Assembly: GCA_033398695.1 (NCBI GenBank)
Contig: CM065815.1
Span: 8,674,501-8,738,500, forward strand
Direction: 5' to 3'
Source of the DNA: Orobanche coerulescens
Lineage: Eukaryota; Streptophyta; Magnoliopsida; Lamiales; Orobanchaceae
Length of the DNA: 64,000 bases
Under the pieces are notes generated by a model. The model was given only the letters and a program-made list of their open reading frames with translations. It was not told the origin of the DNA and searched no databases. Positions 24,422-34,745 of the stretch are shown one piece after another; the first letter of the stretch is position 1; every line of letters starts with the position of its first letter. A program made the translations under genes and the position numbers.

Positions 24422-26146
24422 GTGACTTGCTATAATTGTGGCCGTTCAGGCCACATTAATTTGGAATGCCACTTTCCACCGTTGAAGTGTCACACGTGCG
24501 GACAGATGGGACATAGAGCGACTTATTGTTCCGAGCCGAATCAGACTTTGGACACTCGGGCTTCTGCCCCAGCTGGTCAACCTCAGCAGAATTTTGGCAG
24601 GGGCCGGGGACGGGGTCAGAACGCTGGAGGGGGGAACTCTAGCGTCGGTTCGGTACAACCACGAGTTTATGAGATGCGTCGAACAGACGAGCCCGACGCG
24701 GCGGTGGCTTCAGGTACCATTCATATTTTATCTTATCTAGTCCGTGTGCTTTTTGATTCGGGTGCTACACATTCTTTTATTTCTTTGGAGTGTGTACGCC
24801 GTTTGAATATAACTTGTCTGACTGTTTGCGATCCCTTCATCATGAGACTGCCGATCGGGGATAGAATCGTGGGAAACCGGGAGATTAGAGATTTTCCGGT
24901 GATTATATCCGGTATGGATTGGTTATCGAATTTAATTGTAGTTGATATGGAAGGCGAGGACGTGATCCTCGGCGAGGATTGGCTTGATAGGTATCAAGCG
25001 ATTATGAACTACCGTACCAAGGTTATCACCATGATGACTAAAGACGGATCTGAGTACTCGTTTTTGGGGCGTAAGTTGGGCCAATCCAAGTTACTTATCA
25101 GTTCCATGAAGGCCGTAAAACTTTTGAATAAAGGTTGTACGGGCTATTGGTGTTATGCGTTGAAAACGGAAGGAATTGAAGTCGATTTCTCTTCGATTCC
25201 GGTCGTTAATGAGTATCCCGATGTTTTTCCGGATGACCTCCCGGGATTACCGCCAGATCGAGAGATAGATTTTTCCGTGGATTTAGAGCCGGATGCGGCC
25301 TCGATTTCTAAAGCACCTTATCGGATGGCACCTTCCGAGATGCAGGAATTGAAGACTCAGTTGGGAGAACTTTTGGAAAAAGGGTACATCAGACCGAGCG
25401 CTTCGCCTTGGGGCACGCCCGTTCTTTTCGTCAGGAAGAAGGATGGTTCACTACGTTTGTGCATCGACTACCGTGAGCTGAATAAAGTAACCATCAAGAA
25501 TAAATATCCTTTGCCTCGTATAGACGATCTATTTGATCAATTGCAAGGAGCTGCGGTTTTCTCGAAGATTGATTTAAGATCCGGGTATTATCAACTCAGG
25601 GTGAGGGAGTCCGACGTTCCGAAGACGGCGTTTCGGACGAGATATGGGCATTATGAATTTGTAGTTATGCCTTTTGGGTTGACGAATGCGCCGGCAGTAT
25701 TCATGCAATTAATGAATAAAATATTCATCGAGTACCTCGACAGGTGTGTAGTCGTCTTTATTGACGACATCTTAATCTATTCTCGAAATAAGGAGGAACA
25801 TGCCCGACACTTGCATTTGGTTTTAGACATTTTGAGAACCGAGCACCTCTATGCAAAATTCTCGAAATGTGAGTTTTGGTTGGAAGAAGTTATGTTTCTC
25901 GGCCATGTGATTTCGGCCGAAGGGGTTCGTGTAGACCCGCAGAAGATCGAGGCAGTGTTAGGCTGGGCACCGCCTAAAAATGTTAAGGAGGTTCGTAGCT
26001 TTTTGGGCCTTCTTTGGGTATTACCGTCGGTTTGTCGAGGGGTTCTCGAAACTCGCTCGACCGCTACGAAATTACTCCGTAAGACCGAAAAGTTTATTTG
26101 GACGGATGAGAGACAACAGAGCTTCGATGAATCAAGAGACGATTAA
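24422..26146 (+). pseudogene. Zinc knuckles, protease and reverse transcriptase of element C
   Basis: 574 codons in one frame. Two CX2CX4HX4C knuckles ([14 protein letters not shown] and [14 protein letters not shown], residues 3-36), a Gly/Arg-rich linker, and an aspartic protease with [12 protein letters not shown] at about residues 114-125. The reverse transcriptase runs from about residue 270 to 520, with [15 protein letters not shown], the polymerase motif FIDDILIYS and [12 protein letters not shown] copies element RNA into cDNA in the particle. The frame is lost near VRSFLGL (about 26010), so the C-terminal 40 residues shown in this frame are not native. Confidence 0.88.
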
Positions 26147-26595
26147 CTTCAGCGCCGATTCTAACTTTACCACATGGTAGCGAAGGCTTTACAGTTTATA
26201 GTGACGCTTCGGGTCAAGGCCTGGGCTGTGTTCTTATGCAGCATGATAAGACAATAGCTTTTGCGTCACGACAATTAAAACCTTATGAGATGAATTATCC
26301 TACTCACGATTTAGAGTTGGCCGCAATTGTCTTCGCACTCAAGATTTGGCGGCATTATTTGTACGGTTCACCGTGTCGGATTTATACCGATCACAAGAGC
26401 CTGAAATATATTTTCAGTCAGAAGGAGCTAAATATGAGACAGAGACGTTGGTTAGAATTGATAAAGGATTATGATTTGGAGATTCTTTACCACCCCGGAA
26501 AAGCCAATGTCGTTGCGGATGCTTTGAGCCGCAAATCGGCATCTCTTCAAATGCTTGAGGTTCTTACGTCTCGCACGAAGATTCGTCAGATTTAA
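26147..26595 (+). pseudogene. RNase H region of element C
   Basis: Carries on in another frame with [10 protein letters not shown], then [30 protein letters not shown] and [10 protein letters not shown]. These are the standard landmarks of the gypsy RNase H that degrades the RNA template. The upstream frameshift near 26010-26150 and a stop at 26593-26595 separate it from RT and integrase. Confidence 0.8.
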
Positions 26596-28073
26596 TTGAA
26601 CAAGGGATCGAAGTTTGGCTTGGCGAGTACAAGGACAGGTTGTGTACTCTCGAAATTACTTCGTCCTTGGTTGATGATATCAAAGGGAAACAGTGGAGTG
26701 ACCCGATGATTTCTCAATCAAGGAAGATGTAATTAAAGGAAAAGCTCCAGCTTTATGGTACACGAGGATAGTATTTTGAGATTTCAGGCGTGCTTTGCGT
26801 TAGAATGATTTGGAGTTGAGACAGAGGATTCTCCGAGAAGCTCATGCTACGCCTTACTCAATCCACCCCGACGAGTAAGATGTACAAAGATTTGAAGCGC
26901 AATTTTGGTGGAATAACATGAAGAAGGATGTTACGGAGTTTGTACTACGGTGCTTGACGTGTCAACAAGTCAAGATCGAACATAAACGACCATGGGATTG
27001 TTGAAACCACTCCCCATTCCCGAGTGGAAGTGGGAAGACATCTCGATGGATTTCATCATCGCATGCGAGAACTCCTGGAATGAATATGATTTGGGTAATT
27101 GTCGATCGGTTGACCAAGTCTGCACACTTCTTGGGTATTAAGGATACTTGGGGACCGGATAGATCGCTCGAACCTTTATTGCCGAGATCGTGAGGTTACA
27201 CGGTACCCCCAAGACCATTGTTTCGATCGAGACGGCCGTTTCAATCGCATTTTTGGCAGCCGTTCATCGGGCTCGGGTACGGAGTTGAGATTGAGCACTT
27301 CCTTTCATCCTCGGTCGGACGGTCGGACGCAGAGGACGATTCGGACATTGGAAGATATGTTACGGGCTTGTGCCTTGGATTGGAGTAATGATTGGGAGCT
27401 TCACTTGTCGTTGATCGAGTTTGCTTACAATAATAGTTGGCATGCGTCGATCAAAATGGCACCCTTCGAGGCACTCTATGGTAGGCGATGTAGGTCGCCA
27501 TTATGTTGGGACGAGGCTTCTGAGCTAGTTGGGACGGAACCGGATATGTTATTGGAGACCAAGGAAAAGATTTCTATTATCCGAGATCGACTCGACCGCC
27601 TGCAGTCGTCGAAATCTTACGCCGATACTCGTCGTCGACCCTTGGAGTTTGAAGTAGGGATCACGTCTTGCTCAAAGTATCACCGACTGCAGGAGTTTTC
27701 CGCTTCGGGAAAAAGGGAAAACTCACCAAGGTATATCGGACCTTTCGAGATTTTGGACAGAGTTGGAGATTTAGCTTATCGCTTGGCGTTGCCTCCAGCT
27801 TTGAGTCACGTCCATAGTGTTTTCCATGTGTCCCAGTTGAGGAAGTACGTACCGGATCCGAGCCACATTATCGACTACAGTGAGATTGACGTAGCCGAGG
27901 ATATTACCTTTCCGGAGAAACCCGTGAAGATTCTTGAGCGCCGTGAGAAACAACTTCGGCATAAGACCATTCCACTGGTTAAAGTACAATGGTCGAGGCA
28001 TGGAGTCGAAGAGGCGACTTGGGAGACGGAAGAGAAGATGCGAGTTGAATACCCCGAACTATTTATTTCTTAA
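26596..28073 (+). pseudogene. Integrase and chromodomain of element C
   Basis: The zinc-binding and catalytic core at 26596-27284 is scattered over frames by indels (landmarks CLTCQQVKIEH, DFII and LTKSAHFLGIKD). From 27285 to 28073 one frame of 262 codons is open, with FHPRSDGRTQRT, the usual [13 protein letters not shown], the GPY/F-like module [20 protein letters not shown], and a chromodomain-like end VKVQWSRHGVEEATWETEEK, then YPELFIS and stop. The chromodomain places C among chromoviruses, whose integration is thought to be guided by histone marks. Confidence 0.8.
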
Positions 28074-28108
28074 GTTTCGGGACGAAACTTCTTTTTAGAA
28101 GGGGAGAA

Positions 28109-30460
28109 TGTAATATCCGGTCGAAAGTCAATGCCGCGGCACACCTATGCTGAGTTGTAATATTATCCCGAGTTGTTTGACCCTTAGTTTCGGGGTCGAA
28201 ACTCTTTTAAGGGGGGGTGTATGTAATACCCGGTTGTAATTCAGTCATTACCATTTAGTAATTTCATTCGGTGATTGTCACTCAGTGGATTTTCACTCAT
28301 TTATAATCATTCATCAATCATGTTCATTCACCCGTGTTCACCGTTCGGAAAAACTTCGAGTTGTGTATCGTTATTGTTCATCGTTTCAACTTTCCTCATA
28401 TGAGTTCGACTTTGTTAGATCACCGTTAATTTTTGGTAACTCCAAAAATTCTTAATCTTTGCAATATTATAGAGCATCGAGTTAGCTTTCCAATGGTTCA
28501 AACGGTGAGTCAATCGGAGTCCGGACGAGAGAGTTATGGTCGTTTTAGCTCACCCGCTCATTTCTCAGTTATTGGCCGATCACTGCCGACCGAACTCGGC
28601 CGTGTCGTCCGACACGGCCCGTGCCGTACTCATCCGGAAATGCCGAAGTTTCTGCCACAGGACCCGACCGTGTCGTGCAGCGCGGCCGTCGAACTCTTCC
28701 GGATAAGCGAGCCGCGCGACGCCCGACCGTGTTCCAGGACACGGTCGAGTCATGCCGAGTCGCTGTCGGACGGGTCACTATCGGCAGGCCCTCCGCGCCG
28801 CGACCGTGTCAAGCAGGACACTGTCGAGTCCCTGTCGGCCAGTTGCGCGCCACGACCGTGCCGATCGGCACGGGCCGTGTCCGGCAGGGCATTCAACCCC
28901 TATAAATTCGTTTTTTGAGCATTTCAGCTCATTTCTTCACCTATAACCGAGAGAGAGAGCTTGAGGGAGGGATTTCCTTCACAAATCATCTGAGTGTTTG
29001 ATTTTCTTCATCTCCTTTCGATCGGGAAGCCCGGATAATCGATCTAACGCGTGTTCCTTGGATCATAGAGCTTGGATATTCAAGAGGTAATTTCTTCGAC
29101 ATCTTGACTTCTCGATTTTGTGTGGGTATTGACGTTTTGGATGATTAAATCATGGTGTATGGTGTGATATATGCGTGATTATGGACATGTTTGAGTATTC
29201 ACCGGATTATTGAAAGATTATTCAAGAACACTTTGAATTTTGTGTTGGATTTTGGGGGTTTTCGTAGATTCGTCCGTTTTGGGCTATTGAAGCTTGAGAA
29301 CCTTGAGATTTTGATATATATCTATACCGTATGAGTGTTTTTCTTCCGATTTTACGGGTTAGATTGTTCCGTTTTCGGACTTGTGGGAGTTTGGGCGATT
29401 TCCCAACCTTTAGTTATCCACCCGTATATTTTCTTGAATCGTAGACGAGTTTCGGGAGTCTCTTCGTGTAATTTGAGTATGGATAATTAATTGTCATATT
29501 CCTTGCGAATCGTTTAGGTGCCGGAAGCGCGTTCTCGGACCTACCGAACTCATACCTTTCCTCCGTTCGATTTCTCGATGTCTCAAAGGCAAGTATATAT
29601 TTATGATTGTACGTTCTCGACTTTGAAAGTAAGATATATGTTTGGCATAATTATTTATATCCACTCCGGGACGGGCCGACGGGTCCTCTGAGGGTTTCGT
29701 AGCCTCTGGTGCGATTCCATGGATAATATGAATTAACCACTCCGGGACGGGCCGACGGGTCCTCTGAGGGTTCCGTAGCCTCTGGTGCGGTTCCACGGTC
29801 GATCATATATGTATTGATGACGGATGATATGAACGAACCACTTTGGGGCGGGCCGACAGGTCCCCTAAGGGTTCCGTAGCCTCTGGTGCGGTTCCACGGT
29901 ATTCATATACGTCTTGTTGTGATGCTATGAGATTTAGTTATTCCGGAATACTAGTCTTGAATTGATGCATTGACGGTTACATTTACTTTATTGTCGAGGA
30001 GTATTGTGTTTCATACTTGATATACTTGAACTAGCTATTCGACGGCTAACCCCTTTATGGGGGAAATACGTTTCATGTATTTCAGGTTCTAGGAGAGCGG
30101 ACGGGCAGGTATCGGGTCGGCATAAAGATGGTGGGCAAGTGTGATACTGTGTCTTTCTTCCAGTTTTATTTCTTTGGAGATTCCCGTTCAGTGTTGTTGT
30201 ACTGGATTGGCTATTGAATACTCGAGTATTATTTTCCTTTTTCCTTGATGTTCCGGCCTGTGTTTGCCGAAGTATTGAATTGAGTTGTGATGTTTGTGAA
30301 TACATTGGTTATATTTCGAATACCTTTGTATTGTTTTTCATTCCAATGTGTGTAGACCTTATCGGTCAAAAAATTATGGTTCCGCGTATATTTAGCCTTG
30401 TGGGTCCCACGGCGGGGCTTACGCCGCTGTAATATCCCTGAATAACTTGGGGGTGTTACA
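28109..30460 (+). mobile_element. 3' LTR of element C (2352 bp)
   Basis: Preceded by a purine-rich tract AAGGGGAGAA. Nearly identical to 20890-23244 over most of its length. The GC-rich array (about 28592-28890) differs by many small indels, and TATAAAT is at 28901-28907. It ends at 30460 and is followed by TTGGT. Confidence 0.9.
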
Positions 30461-31190
30461 TTGGTAGCGTGATTCACTTCCATAATCGGCTTCCTACCAG
30501 CTGGAGGTGCATTGCTGTTGAGAATGATCTCATGTTGCCTTTCTTTTTTCGCGAGGTGGGAGATAAGGTCACTAAAATTTTTAATTCTCCCTTCCTCATA
30601 GGCAACGCGCCACTGATAAGCAATCACACTTTCTCCCATGGGAAACGTGTTAAGAGTCTTCTCGATAAAGTCTTGATTAGACTTCTTGACAGCATAAAAA
30701 CCAAGATCAGCACGAAAATCGAGGATGGCTTGATTATAGGCTTCCACATTTGCATAATCCAAAAACCATATTTGCCTCCACTGAAGTTGCAATTCGGGAA
30801 AGTGCTGATCATGCACATTATTAAAACGTCATTCGAGTGTATCCCACAGTTCTTTAGGGGTTTGCAAATTCATGTAACACTTTTTCAATAATGGGTGTAT
30901 ATGTCTATGCAAGTACATCAGTGTGTTAGACTTTGTTTCCTCGCTCGGCTCTTGAGAGGTATAGGCTCATTAGAGGGAAAGATGGTGGTAGTAAATCTCT
31001 TACCGACGGACGCCAAGCGAACGTCTGAGACCCACCTATGTTACTCCTTACTAGCATGGTCAGGGATGTCGAACTCCGGGTGAATATTGGAGCTTTGTGC
31101 CATCTACAAGATATAAACAAGAGGACGTTAGTCTTGTTGGATTTTCAGTGACAATGTAAACAGTCACAATCGATGCTTTTAAAAGCGTGT
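30461..31190 (-). pseudogene. Copia element I: gag N-terminal half and leader
   Basis: The minus strand begins at ATG 31103 (MAQSSNIHPEFDIPDHASK, then an in-frame stop). Further on it reads the copia gag core with LQWRQIWFLDYANVEAYN, EKTLNTFPMG and FSDLISHLAKKERQHE. The frame then runs into the 3' LTR of element C at 30460; the rest of gag is at 20889. 31104-31190 is leader; the 5' LTR of I is not visible because copia H is inserted here. Confidence 0.65.
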
Positions 31191-32780
31191 AAGGTAACTG
31201 TTTTTGGGAATAGTGCCCTAGGACATTCGATGTGCCTAGATTTGTAATTGTTACATTTAAATAAAGTTATTTGATATCATTTATTTCTCGTTGATTATTA
31301 TAATGTGTGCATGTTTTAATATTATAATAATCGAATAATAGTTATTCATGAATAATAAGATTATTCAAATGTCCCTGGTACAATCGCGTTGAGTAGAGAC
31401 TCAAGTGATTAATATAATAGTATAAGTTTGATTGATAATCATCGGATGATTATGCGTATGGTACGGATCAATCTTATGGGTATTGGTTGGAGAACTAATA
31501 CTGGACAGACCCGCATTGAGATCACTACATGGAAATATCATAAGTGAATCTCAATATAACTGTATGTCAATAAATCCTTGAACCTGAGATTATCATAGAG
31601 TCCAACATGATAACTGCTATGCCTTGACGTAAACCAATGTCATCTGAAACATGGTGATCATAAAGGGTAGTGGTCAGGATTAGTGGGAGTCATGTAGAAG
31701 GCAATGAATAATCAAGATGAGATTTGTCCCTCTCTTTAGTGAGAGGAATATCTGCTGGGGCCCTCGATAAGTAGGACTGAAGGAAATGCATGGTCATGCT
31801 CAAATAAATAGTCATTTGATTCAATCAGTCTACTTAAGATCGAGAAAGCATTTGAACATAATAAGTATGACAATATACATGACTTAGTTCAAATATGATA
31901 TCGCGCGACAAAGGGATTTGACACGTTAAACGGTTTAATGGACTATAAACTTATATTATTTGGGTAGTCATAATGTCTTGCTAGAGACCGCTTATGACTT
32001 ATTATTTGATATGGTATTAAATAATTGTCAACATAATATGAGCCTTTTGGGTCACACGTACGACAACAAAAGACAAGCAAGAATAATTAATAGATATAAT
32101 ATTGGATATTATATTTATTAAATAATAAGTAATATGTAATATATGATATTATATATTATATTATATCAACTGGGAAAGATAAATATAATATTAGATAACA
32201 TATTTATTAGAGGATTAAATAATAAGTAATATATATAATATGAGATATTATATGTATTGTATTATTTAAAGAGTTGAGGGGCAACTAAGCAAATACTAGA
32301 GTTTGACTCTAGGGTTTACTAAGTATAAATAAAGGGTCTTGGACAAGGAGTTGTCATAAGAAAAATTACACAATCCTAATTTCATAAGACCAAAAATCGC
32401 CCCCATTCTCTTCACTTCGGCCGAACACATCTCAGTTCGGGGAATTGTTTCGGTCATCTCCTTGTTCCCTTAGTTGATTTTGATCGATAGCACAAATCCT
32501 TCTAGCAAGGAATTATTTGTTGTACTGTTTATCAACATTATTCGTAAGGATCTAGCAATCCGGCTTATACCAGTTGTTCGTGTGTGGATCACCGAAAGAG
32601 GAAGAGGACTTCAATCAGCTTCTAGTCCGGGTTCAGATCCGTTCTTCAAATTAAGGTAATTCGACGAACTCTTAATAAATCAATTAAATTACTGCATGTA
32701 GATCATCGTCTGGCTTTTTTCGTTAATTTATTCCGCTGCGTCTTACTTAATTTTATTGTATTAGATACACGCAAAACCCA
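31191..32780 (+). mobile_element. 5' LTR of copia element H (approximate ends)
   Basis: Begins TGTTTTTGGGAATAGTGCCC and ends about ACACGCAAAACCCA. A TATA box lies near 32320 (AGTATAAATAAAGG). A degenerate tRNA-Met-like primer site may follow at about 32783. No matching 3' LTR is in the window, so the ends are not confirmed by alignment. A mid-LTR stretch (32090-32270) is very AT-rich. Confidence 0.5.
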
Positions 32781-34339
32781 AGAACTGTTACTCGATGTAC
32801 TTCCCTTAATTGTTGTTAGTAAAGTCGATAAAAACGGCGATATTAAATCGCACCTACATACGTGGTGTATGCAACAACCACAAGCATCGACTTTTAACAA
32901 TTCCGTGACTCCCCCATGACCATCACATAGTTTTCTTCGACACGCAGAGATACCGACTTCTCTCGCGGTCTCATCCACCGCAAAATATCGTGGGAGATAA
33001 AGAACCCAATAACCCATGTCCCAAAAAAAATTCCCCAAAAGAGAGCATTGAAATAGGAACAAGTTTAGATAATTACATCAATTATAAAATTAGGCACGTC
33101 ATATGGAGCAATTGGTGGTGTGCTTTGATCTATCGATTGGTATTCGATGTGACGACGTGAAACCGGGGGCACAATTTCATTGCTGAATTGTACACGGATC
33201 TTTTTTTAAAATGTATTAAATATGTTTAGAAAATTTGAAAATAATAGTTGCAAAATGTTGCAACTACTGCAGCTGGGTTTCGAACCCATGCGGATCCGTG
33301 TGCAGAGGCGCGCTCGGCCATCTGGGCTAGGGATCCAGATTGTTAATTTTGACACAGTCTTTTATTTATTGTCTGATTGTCAAACAAATTTATTATTTTG
33401 TACATTATTTGATAATTATTTATGTTATGTGTATGGTGTGTGGCATGACCATAAATTGACCAATGTGATTGGATAATTTATTTCCTTATGGGTTGGTTTT
33501 ACGGCTTGCGTGTCGTTTAATTATAATTGGTTTTACGGCCTGTGTGTCGTTTGCATCTCTTGTAATTTAATTTACTAGTGTAGTGTTAAATTTCATTAAT
33601 GTAATGAAGACAAGAAGGACAGACTCGACGAGCCAATTGATCGCGTATGACGTTCCAATGAGTTGGGAAGATCAATGAAGACCAATTGCAACCTTTTAGT
33701 TTGACCTTTGTGATTTTCATGTTGGCTCATGGAAATCACGTTAGGAATTATGGTCATGCTATACACGGTCGTATGTTTTTAATTGTCATGTGATGCGATG
33801 TATGTTTAAATTTATGCATGTATGTGATGCTATGTATGTTTAGATGTATGTTAGCAAACATAGACATTAACTTAGGATAAAAATCCCTCGTTAAATTTTT
33901 AAATGTCGTTCATTTGAAAAACACCTATCAAGACTTCGATCATCTTGAGTGTATCATGCCAAAGCTGGGCACTCGGATTATCTTAGTAAGGTAGGACTGG
34001 TAACGGTGATACCTATGTGTTTTAATGAACTAGAATTCAAAAGAGTTTTGAACCTTAAGGCATAAGATGGGATTATAACATGCTTGGGCATAAGATGCTA
34101 AATCCCATGAATATAGTCTAAGAGTTACATGTGATGTAATCGATAAAGAGTTATCCACCTAAAGTAGCTCAATTCTAGGCGTCATGCCAAAGCTGAGTTT
34201 AGGATTGTGCAAAATGGGATCTTAGCCCACTAAAATTACAAATGTTGTAGAATTGAGGGTACTTTATTTTAGTGGGAGTATTTTTCGAGAAATAATGTGA
34301 ATAAATATTTTGCATTTTGAATTTTGTAGATAATATAGA
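32781..34339 (+). other. Leader region of copia element H
   Basis: No coding recognised. The last part (about 33890-34339) contains two imperfect copies of a CATGCCAAAGCTGGGCA-like phrase and leads directly into gag. A tRNA-like fragment is embedded at 33260-33345. Confidence 0.4.
33260..33345 (-). repeat. tRNA-like fragment, possible SINE head
   Basis: On the minus strand a box-A-like TGGCCGAGCGC (33320-33310) is followed about 34 nt later by a box-B-like GGTTCGAAACCC (33286-33275) inside a perfect T-arm-like inverted repeat TGGGTTTCGAACCCA. The start resembles plant tRNA-Leu/Ser, but the anticodon arm is missing, so it is not a tRNA gene. GATCC flanks both ends of the wider segment and could be a target duplication. 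Confidence 0.35.
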
Positions 34340-34740
34340 ATGGCATCAAAAAAACACGTCCACCATTTCACTGCGATCAGTTTTTGAGAAGGACAAGCTC
34401 AAAGAAAACGGCAGCAACTATTTGGATTGAATCCGGAGCTTGAGAATAGTTCTCAAGCAAGAAAGAAAGTTGTATGTTCTTGAGGAAGAAATCCCCGATG
34501 AGCCAGCTGACAATGCAAACAAAGCAACAAAAGACAAGTGGAAGAAACATTGTGATGATTCCATTGATGTCAGTTGTCTTATGTTGGCTACCATTTGTCC
34601 AGAACTTCAGAAGAATCTAGAGGAGATAGAGGCTTATGAGCTGAATGCTAACCTCAATGAAACTTTCTCGAAGCATGCTAGGCATGAGAGGTATGAGACC
34701 TTTCAAGCCTTATATGCTTGCAAGATGGTTGAGGGGACAT
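34340..34740 (+). pseudogene. Gag N-terminal part of copia element H
   Basis: Reads EKDKLKENGSNYLD, a stop (TGA where related gags have Trp), then IRSLRIVLKQERKLYVLEEE, CLMLATICPELQKNLEEIEAY and LYACKMVEGTS at the junction with element E. The second half continues at 56737; deleting E with one TSD copy joins the frame as EGTSVSAYVVKMKG. Gag would form the particle; this copy is dead by nonsense. Confidence 0.75.
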
Positions 34741-34745
34741 CTGTC

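Larger units (their letters stand above)
20890..30460 (+). mobile_element. Complete Ty3/gypsy element C (Tekay/Del-like chromovirus), TSD TTGGT
   Basis: Two matching LTRs (20890-23244 and 28109-30460), a tRNA-Met PBS, gag-pol in the order gag, PR, RT, RNase H, IN plus chromodomain, and a polypurine tract AAGGGGAGAA just before the 3' LTR. The target duplication TTGGT is at 20885-20889 and 30461-30465. It inserted into the gag of copia element I; the two gag halves lie on either side. Confidence 0.93.

Noticed and set aside
31191..32780. Interpretation as the 5' LTR of minus-strand copia I
   Set aside because: No primer-binding site follows its left end on the minus strand, and the TATA box and TG start fit the plus-strand element H.
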